In this document: positions 14,734-18,166 of the stretch, one piece after another | Layout: the number at the start of each line of letters is the position of its first letter | Numbering within the stretch: the stretch's first letter is position 1 | DNA from: Bacteroides_D sp963543925 | GTDB taxonomy: Bacteria; Bacteroidota; Bacteroidia; Bacteroidales; CAJPTX01 | Reading direction: 5' to 3' | DNA length: 18,166 bases | Assembly (NCBI GenBank): GCA_963543925.1 | Contig: CAUUCP010000046.1 | Span: 1-18,166, forward strand | Notes under the pieces: model-generated | Told to the model about the DNA's origin: nothing | Database searches by the model: none | What the model saw: only the letters and a program-made list of their open reading frames with translations | Translations under genes and position numbers: made by a program

Positions 14734-14964
14734 ATGGCAAAACAAGCGACGATTGTAAAGGAAGGAGAAGTCATTGAATCGCTTTCCAATGCGCGTTTTC
14801 GAGTGCGTTTGGATAATGGCTTGATTGTTATGGCTCAGGTTTCAGGGAAGATGAGAATTCGTTACATAAAGATTGTAACGGGTGATTTGGTGAAAGTAGA
14901 ATTTTCTCCCTACAATTTGACGTTGGGTAGAATAATAGTTCGAGAAAAAAGAAGTGAGGCATGA
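14734..14964 (+). CDS. infA: Translation initiation factor IF-1
   Basis: IF-1 occupies the A site of the 30S subunit during initiation and supports IF-2 and IF-3. The product is 76 residues from ATG 14734 (MAKQATIVKEGEVIESL). An in-frame GTG at 14710 lies inside map and is not conserved. The single S1-like OB domain shows EVIESLSNARFRVRLDNG and SGKMRIRYIKIVTGD, then SPYNLTLGRIIVREK. The TGA stop overlaps the rpmJ start as ATGA (14961-14964), so the two are probably coupled. Confidence 0.96.
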   Translation: MAKQATIVKEGEVIESLSNARFRVRLDNGLIVMAQVSGKMRIRYIKIVTGDLVKVEFSPYNLTLGRIIVREKRSEA

Positions 14965-15080
14965 AGGTACGTACATCTGTAAAGAAACGTAGTAGTGATT
15001 GTAAGTTGGTTCGTCGTAAAGGGCGTCTGTATGTGATTTGTAAAAAAAATCCGAAATATAAACAGCGTCAAGGTAAGTAG
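14961..15080 (+). CDS. rpmJ: 50S ribosomal protein L36 (bL36)
   Basis: L36 is the smallest 50S protein and stabilises 23S rRNA near the factor-binding area. Translation of 14961-15080 gives 39 residues: MKVRTSVKKRSSDCKLVRRKG, then RLYVICKKNPKYKQRQGK. This is unmistakable L36. Of the four zinc ligands of the C-plus form (Cys11, Cys14, Cys27, His33), only Cys14 and Cys27 remain; positions 11 and 33 are Ser and Tyr. It is therefore a C-minus or degenerate form. It starts inside the end of infA, and rpsM follows after 21 bp. Confidence 0.96.
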   Translation: MKVRTSVKKRSSDCKLVRRKGRLYVICKKNPKYKQRQGK

Positions 15081-15101
15081 AGGGATAAATACAGAAAAAG
15101 A

Positions 15102-15479
15102 ATGGCGCGAATTGTCGGAGTGGATTTGCCTAAAAATAAACGTGGGGAGATTGCCTTGACGTATATTTATGGTATTGGACGTAGTCGAGCTCGCTTGATT
15201 TTGCAGCAGGCTTCCATAGAACCTAGTGTAAAGGTTCAGGATTGGACAGATGAGAATGTCGCTGATATTCGTAGTATTATCGGTGAAAAATTTACTGTTG
15301 AGGGAGAGTTGCGTGCAGAAGTTCAGATGAATATTAAGCGGTTGATGGATATTGGGTGCTATCGTGGTATCCGTCATCGTTTGGGATTGCCAGTAAGAGG
15401 GCAGGGAACCAAGAACAATGCTCGTACTCGGAAGGGGAAGAGAAAAACAGTTTCGAATAAAAAGAATGCACCTAAATAG
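15102..15479 (+). CDS. rpsM: 30S ribosomal protein S13 (uS13)
   Basis: S13 lies on top of the 30S head, contacts L5 (bridges B1a/b) and reaches the P site with its C-terminal tail. The 125 residues begin MARIVGVDLPKNKRGEIALT, the Bacteroidota form, and contain YIYGIGRSRARLIL, MDIGCYRGIRHRLGLPVRGQ and a basic tail TKNNARTRKGKRK. Length and order are standard. It begins the alpha segment, 21 bp after rpmJ, and rpsK follows 3 bp after its TAG stop. Confidence 0.97.
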   Translation: MARIVGVDLPKNKRGEIALTYIYGIGRSRARLILQQASIEPSVKVQDWTDENVADIRSIIGEKFTVEGELRAEVQMNIKRLMDIGCYRGIRHRLGLPVRGQGTKNNARTRKGKRKTVSNKKNAPK

Positions 15480-15482
15480 TAA

Positions 15483-15875
15483 ATGATGGTTAAGAAGAGT
15501 GGAGCTGCGCGTCGTCGTCGCGTACATGTAGATTCTGAGGGGCAAGCTCATATTCATTCGTCTTTCAACAATATAATTGTCACGTTGGCGAATATGAATG
15601 GAGATGTGATTTCTTGGTCATCATCGGGGAAGAGTAAATTTCGTGGTTCAAAGAAGAATACTCCTTATGCAGCGCAAGTGTCTGCGGCTGATTGTGCGAA
15701 GGTTGCTTATGATTTAGGTCTGCGGCGTGTTACGGTCTATGTTAAAGGACCAGGAAATGGACGCGAAGCTGCTATTCGAACGATTCATCAAGCAGGGATT
15801 GCTATTCAGGAGATTCAAGATGTGACTCCTTTACCACATAATGGCTGTCGTCCTCCTAAGCGTAGACGAGCCTAA
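15483..15875 (+). CDS. rpsK: 30S ribosomal protein S11 (uS11)
   Basis: S11 is in the 30S platform and forms part of the mRNA exit and E-site region. The product is 130 residues from the first of two adjacent ATG codons (15483 and 15486); either could be used, changing one residue. HIHSSFNNIIVTLANMNGD, GFRGSKKNTPYAAQ-like text (KFRGSKKNTPYAAQVSA) and the end DVTPLPHNGCRPPKRRR are diagnostic. It follows rpsM by 3 bp and lies 31 bp before rpsD. Confidence 0.96.
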   Translation: MMVKKSGAARRRRVHVDSEGQAHIHSSFNNIIVTLANMNGDVISWSSSGKSKFRGSKKNTPYAAQVSAADCAKVAYDLGLRRVTVYVKGPGNGREAAIRTIHQAGIAIQEIQDVTPLPHNGCRPPKRRRA

Positions 15876-15906
15876 ATTTGTTAATTTCTAGTTCTATTGA
15901 GATATA

Positions 15907-16512
15907 ATGGCACGATATACTGGACCTACGACAAAGATCGCTCGTCGTTTCGGAGAACCGATTTTTGGTTCGGATAAGTCTTATGAAAAGAAGTCTTATC
16001 CCCCAGGGATGCATGGGAAGAATAAGAAACGGCGTAAGGTTTCGGAGTATGGAACTCAATTAGCGGAAAAACAAAAGGTTAAGTTTACTTACGGCTTGCT
16101 TGAACGGCAGTTTGCTAATCTTTTTGAGCGTGCTTCGCGGCGTAAGGGAGTTACTGGGGAAATTTTGCTCCAATTGTTGGAGTCTCGTTTGGATAATGTG
16201 GTCTTTCGGTTAGGAATTGCTCCTACGAGAGCGGCGGCTCGTCAGCTTGTTTCTCATTGTCACGTTACTGTGAATGGGGATGTGGTGAATATCCCGTCTT
16301 ATACGCTCCAACCATCGGATCTGATTGGAGTGCGTGAGAAGTCTAAATCTTTGCAAGTGATTGTTGACTCTCTAGCTAGTCGTCAAGGATGTTATTCTTG
16401 GTTAGAGTGGGATGCGAGAGCAATGGTCGGTAAGTTTCTCAATGTTCCTGCAAGAGCGGATATCCCAGAAAATATTAAGGAACAGTTGATTGTGGAACTC
16501 TATTCTAAGTAG
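15907..16512 (+). CDS. rpsD: 30S ribosomal protein S4, zinc-free type (uS4)
   Basis: S4 starts 30S body assembly by binding the 5' domain of 16S rRNA and, in E. coli, represses the alpha operon. The 201-residue product begins MARYTGPTTKIARRFGEPIFG and lacks the N-terminal zinc cysteines, so it is the C-minus type. An S4 RNA-binding domain is clear: ESRLDNVVFRLGIAPTRAAA, RQLVSHCHVTVNG and VNIPSYTLQPSDLIGVREKS. No obvious repressor-binding leader could be recognised. rpoA follows after 11 bp. Confidence 0.97.
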   Translation: MARYTGPTTKIARRFGEPIFGSDKSYEKKSYPPGMHGKNKKRRKVSEYGTQLAEKQKVKFTYGLLERQFANLFERASRRKGVTGEILLQLLESRLDNVVFRLGIAPTRAAARQLVSHCHVTVNGDVVNIPSYTLQPSDLIGVREKSKSLQVIVDSLASRQGCYSWLEWDARAMVGKFLNVPARADIPENIKEQLIVELYSK

Positions 16513-16523
16513 GGGTGCTAGTT

Positions 16524-17510
16524 ATGGCGATATTGGATTTTCAACAGCCAGATCGGGTTATTATGTTGGATGGTGGAGACGCCTGTCGTGGGCGTTTTGA
16601 GTTCCGTCCACTAGAACCTACATATGGTGATACTATTGGGAATGCTCTGCGTCGTATATTGTTAAACTCCATTGAGGGATATGCGATATCTTGGATAAAG
16701 ATAGAGGGGGTGGATCATGAGTTTTCTACTATTGCTGGGGTTATTGAAGATGTTACGCAAATTGTCTTGAATCTTAAGCAGGTTCGTTTTGGAGTTCTTG
16801 AAAAAGGGTATGATGGGAGTTGTGTTACTGTACCAGTGACAGGGCAGACGGAGTTCCTTGCAGGTATGATGAATGATTATTTGACTGGGGTACGCGTCTT
16901 GAATCCAGAGCTTGTGATCTGTCATATGACATCCAATACGTCTTTGACTTTACAGATCAATATTCAGAAGGGGCGGGGATACGTCCCAGCTGAAGAAAAT
17001 TATCAAGGTAGACTCCCATTTGGAGTTTTACCGATTGATGGTATCTATACACCGATTCGGAACGTAAATTACACGGTTGAGAACTATCGTGTGGAGCAAA
17101 AAACAGACTATGAGAAATTAACGATAGACATAGGTACTGATGGTAGTATTGCTCCTAAGGATGCTTTAAAGGAGGCTGCACGTATTCTGATTGAGCATTT
17201 TCAGCTTTTCTCTGATGAGAAAATAGAAAAGCCAGTTTCTGATAGTTCGAATTTTGGGGTTTTGACGGATGAACAGTTGCAACATCAAGATCTATTGAAT
17301 ACACAGTTGTCGGAACTGGGGCTTTCTGTTCGTGCACTTAACTGCCTAAAGGCCGCTGAGGTTTATACTTTGGGTGAGCTGGCTGGTTTTAGTAAGACAG
17401 AGTTGTTGAAGTTTAGGAATTTTGGACGCAAGTCATTGTCTGAATTAGAAGATCTCTTAAAGGCTCATAATTTGAGTTTTGTAGAGGATGAAGAGAATTT
17501 AAAGGATTAA
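16524..17510 (+). CDS. rpoA: DNA-directed RNA polymerase subunit alpha
   Basis: Alpha dimerises to scaffold RNA polymerase assembly, and its C-terminal domain binds DNA and activators. I use ATG 16524 (MAILDFQQPDRVIM), giving 328 residues, which matches the phylum's form; GTG 16515 would add three residues. The N-terminal domain has FEFRPLEPTYGDTIGNALRRILL (about 25-47), ending at the assembly helix. The C-terminal domain (from about 255) contains LGLSVRALNCLKAAEVYTLGEL and LLKFRNFGRKSLSELEDLL, whose SVRALNCLK helix contacts DNA. It lies between rpsD and rplQ, as in nearly all bacteria. Confidence 0.97.
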   Translation: MAILDFQQPDRVIMLDGGDACRGRFEFRPLEPTYGDTIGNALRRILLNSIEGYAISWIKIEGVDHEFSTIAGVIEDVTQIVLNLKQVRFGVLEKGYDGSCVTVPVTGQTEFLAGMMNDYLTGVRVLNPELVICHMTSNTSLTLQINIQKGRGYVPAEENYQGRLPFGVLPIDGIYTPIRNVNYTVENYRVEQKTDYEKLTIDIGTDGSIAPKDALKEAARILIEHFQLFSDEKIEKPVSDSSNFGVLTDEQLQHQDLLNTQLSELGLSVRALNCLKAAEVYTLGELAGFSKTELLKFRNFGRKSLSELEDLLKAHNLSFVEDEENLKD

Positions 17511-17517
17511 GATAGCG

Positions 17518-17988
17518 ATGAGACATAGTAGGAAGTTTAATCATTTGGGGCGGACGAGTGCGCATCGCGAGCTTATGTTGTCGAATATGGCAGTCTCGTT
17601 GATCTTGCATAAGAGGATCGAAACGACGGTGGCTAAAGCAAAGGCTTTGCGTGTTTATGTGGAGCCTATTTTAACGCGTTCGAAAATAGATTCAACACAT
17701 GCTCGTCGTGTCGCATTTGCTGATTTGAGAGATAAGTATGCTGTAAAAGAATTATTTGCTAACATTGCCCAGAAAATTATTAATAGGGCTGGTGGATACA
17801 CTCGTATCGTTCGTATAGGACAACGTTTGGGTGATGGAGCAGATATTTGTATGATGGAGTTGGTTGATTTCAATACTACTTATTCCCAAATTAAGGGGAC
17901 AAAGAAGGTTTCTTCTACACGTCGTACGCGTAGATCTGCAAAAATGCAGAAGAATACGACAGAAGAACATCAGACGACAGAAGAGTGA
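17518..17988 (+). CDS. rplQ: 50S ribosomal protein L17 (bL17)
   Basis: L17 lies near the tunnel exit on the 50S surface. The first 120 residues match the family: MRHSRKFNHLGRTSAHRELM, LSNMAVSLILHKRIETTVAKAKAL, GGYTRIVRIGQRLGDGADICMMELVD. The 156-residue product is longer than E. coli L17 (127). The extra C-terminal tail is basic (TRRTRRSAKMQ) and then acidic (EEHQTTEE), a pattern seen in other Bacteroidota. It is the last gene of the block. A strong terminator begins 28 bp after its TGA stop. Confidence 0.97.
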   Translation: MRHSRKFNHLGRTSAHRELMLSNMAVSLILHKRIETTVAKAKALRVYVEPILTRSKIDSTHARRVAFADLRDKYAVKELFANIAQKIINRAGGYTRIVRIGQRLGDGADICMMELVDFNTTYSQIKGTKKVSSTRRTRRSAKMQKNTTEEHQTTEE

Positions 17989-18015
17989 TTTATAAGATTG
18001 GCGTCTTGTTTCATG

Positions 18016-18046
18016 CGGAGAAAAGTCCTTTTTCTCCGTTTTTTTT
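18016..18046 (+). terminator. Intrinsic terminator of the ribosomal-protein cluster
   Basis: CGGAGAAAA (18016-18024) and TTTTCTCCG (18030-18038) form a perfect 9-bp stem with a 5-nt loop, followed by eight T (18039-18046). It is the only strong terminator in the window and lies just after rplQ. It has no T run on the other strand, so it acts only on rightward transcription. Confidence 0.9.
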
Positions 18047-18166
18047 GTATATGAAGTTTTGTATAAAATGGAAAAATAAATGGGAGAGTTTTATAGGGTT
18101 GCTGGATTTAACCCACAAATGCAACAATTCCGTCCGTGGTATTAAACAACTAAATTGAGATACCAA
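18047..18166. other. Non-coding edge after the terminator
   Basis: About 120 bp of AT-rich sequence with no recognisable gene. It holds a short + strand reading frame of 21 codons (18080-18145, ending FRPWY), too short to judge, and small inverted repeats (GGGTT 18096-18100 with AACCC 18110-18114; CCAC 18113-18116 with GTGG 18136-18139). No complete Bacteroidetes promoter was seen on either strand. The next gene lies outside the window. Confidence 0.4.

Noticed and set aside
14910..15557. Long minus-strand frame across infA, rpmJ, rpsM and rpsK (215 codons)
   Set aside because: It is antisense to four conserved genes, with low-complexity Thr/Leu/Ser-rich text and no known domain.
15873..15880. 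TAAATTTG at the rpsK stop as a promoter for rpsD
   Set aside because: It includes the stop codon itself and lacks a -33 box at the expected distance.
18080..18166. tRNA or insertion-sequence end at the right edge
   Set aside because: A T-arm-like GGTTAAATCC on the minus strand lacks a fitting stem and the rest of the cloverleaf; no transposase or paired terminal repeat is visible.

Overview
This window is one continuous, single-strand block of 33 translation-related genes. It corresponds to the str, S10, spc and alpha ribosomal-protein operons fused end to end. The order is rpsL-rpsG-fusA-rpsJ-rplC-rplD-rplW-rplB-rpsS-rplV-rpsC-rplP-rpmC-rpsQ-rplN-rplX-rplE-rpsN-rpsH-rplF-rplR-rpsE-rpmD-rplO-secY-map-infA-rpmJ-rpsM-rpsK-rpsD-rpoA-rplQ. 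All genes are on the + strand and look intact. No mobile element, CRISPR array, tRNA or rRNA was seen.

The organism is very probably a member of the Bacteroidota, perhaps a Bacteroidales relative (the order is inference). The evidence is: (i) no tuf between fusA and rpsJ and no adk between secY and map; (ii) lineage-typical protein features, such as the GWDSSWYGGNNY insertion of S3, the SVRALNCLK alpha-CTD, S13 beginning with IVGVDLPKNKRGEIALTYIYGIG, and C-terminal extensions of L17 and S3; (iii) most start codons lack a Shine-Dalgarno sequence; (iv) a textbook Bacteroidetes promoter, TTTG-N20-TATCTTTG, in front of rpsL.

Layout: positions 1-56 hold only the edge of an upstream unit, with a small hairpin. 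The promoter is at 57-88. The str segment (rpsL, rpsG, fusA) covers 124-3155, the S10 segment (rpsJ to rpsQ) 3170-8382, and the spc segment (rplN to secY) 8385-13851. A 74-bp gap, the longest between genes, separates secY from map and contains a second candidate -7 box and a palindrome. Then come map, infA, rpmJ and the alpha segment (rpsM to rplQ), 13926-17988. A strong intrinsic terminator at 18016-18046 closes the block. Genes are separated by 1-35 bp otherwise, and several overlap.

The products work together. Most are structural proteins of the 30S and 50S subunits. EF-G drives translocation, IF-1 acts in initiation, RpoA is the RNA polymerase alpha subunit, SecY forms the membrane protein-export channel, and methionine aminopeptidase trims nascent proteins.

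I found no sign of a new biological system. The points worth a second look are modest: an altered switch I in EF-G, the secY-map gap, a few SD-like sites in an otherwise SD-poor operon, a hairpin on the rplX start codon, a half-lost zinc site in L36, frequent TAG stops and G7 tracts.
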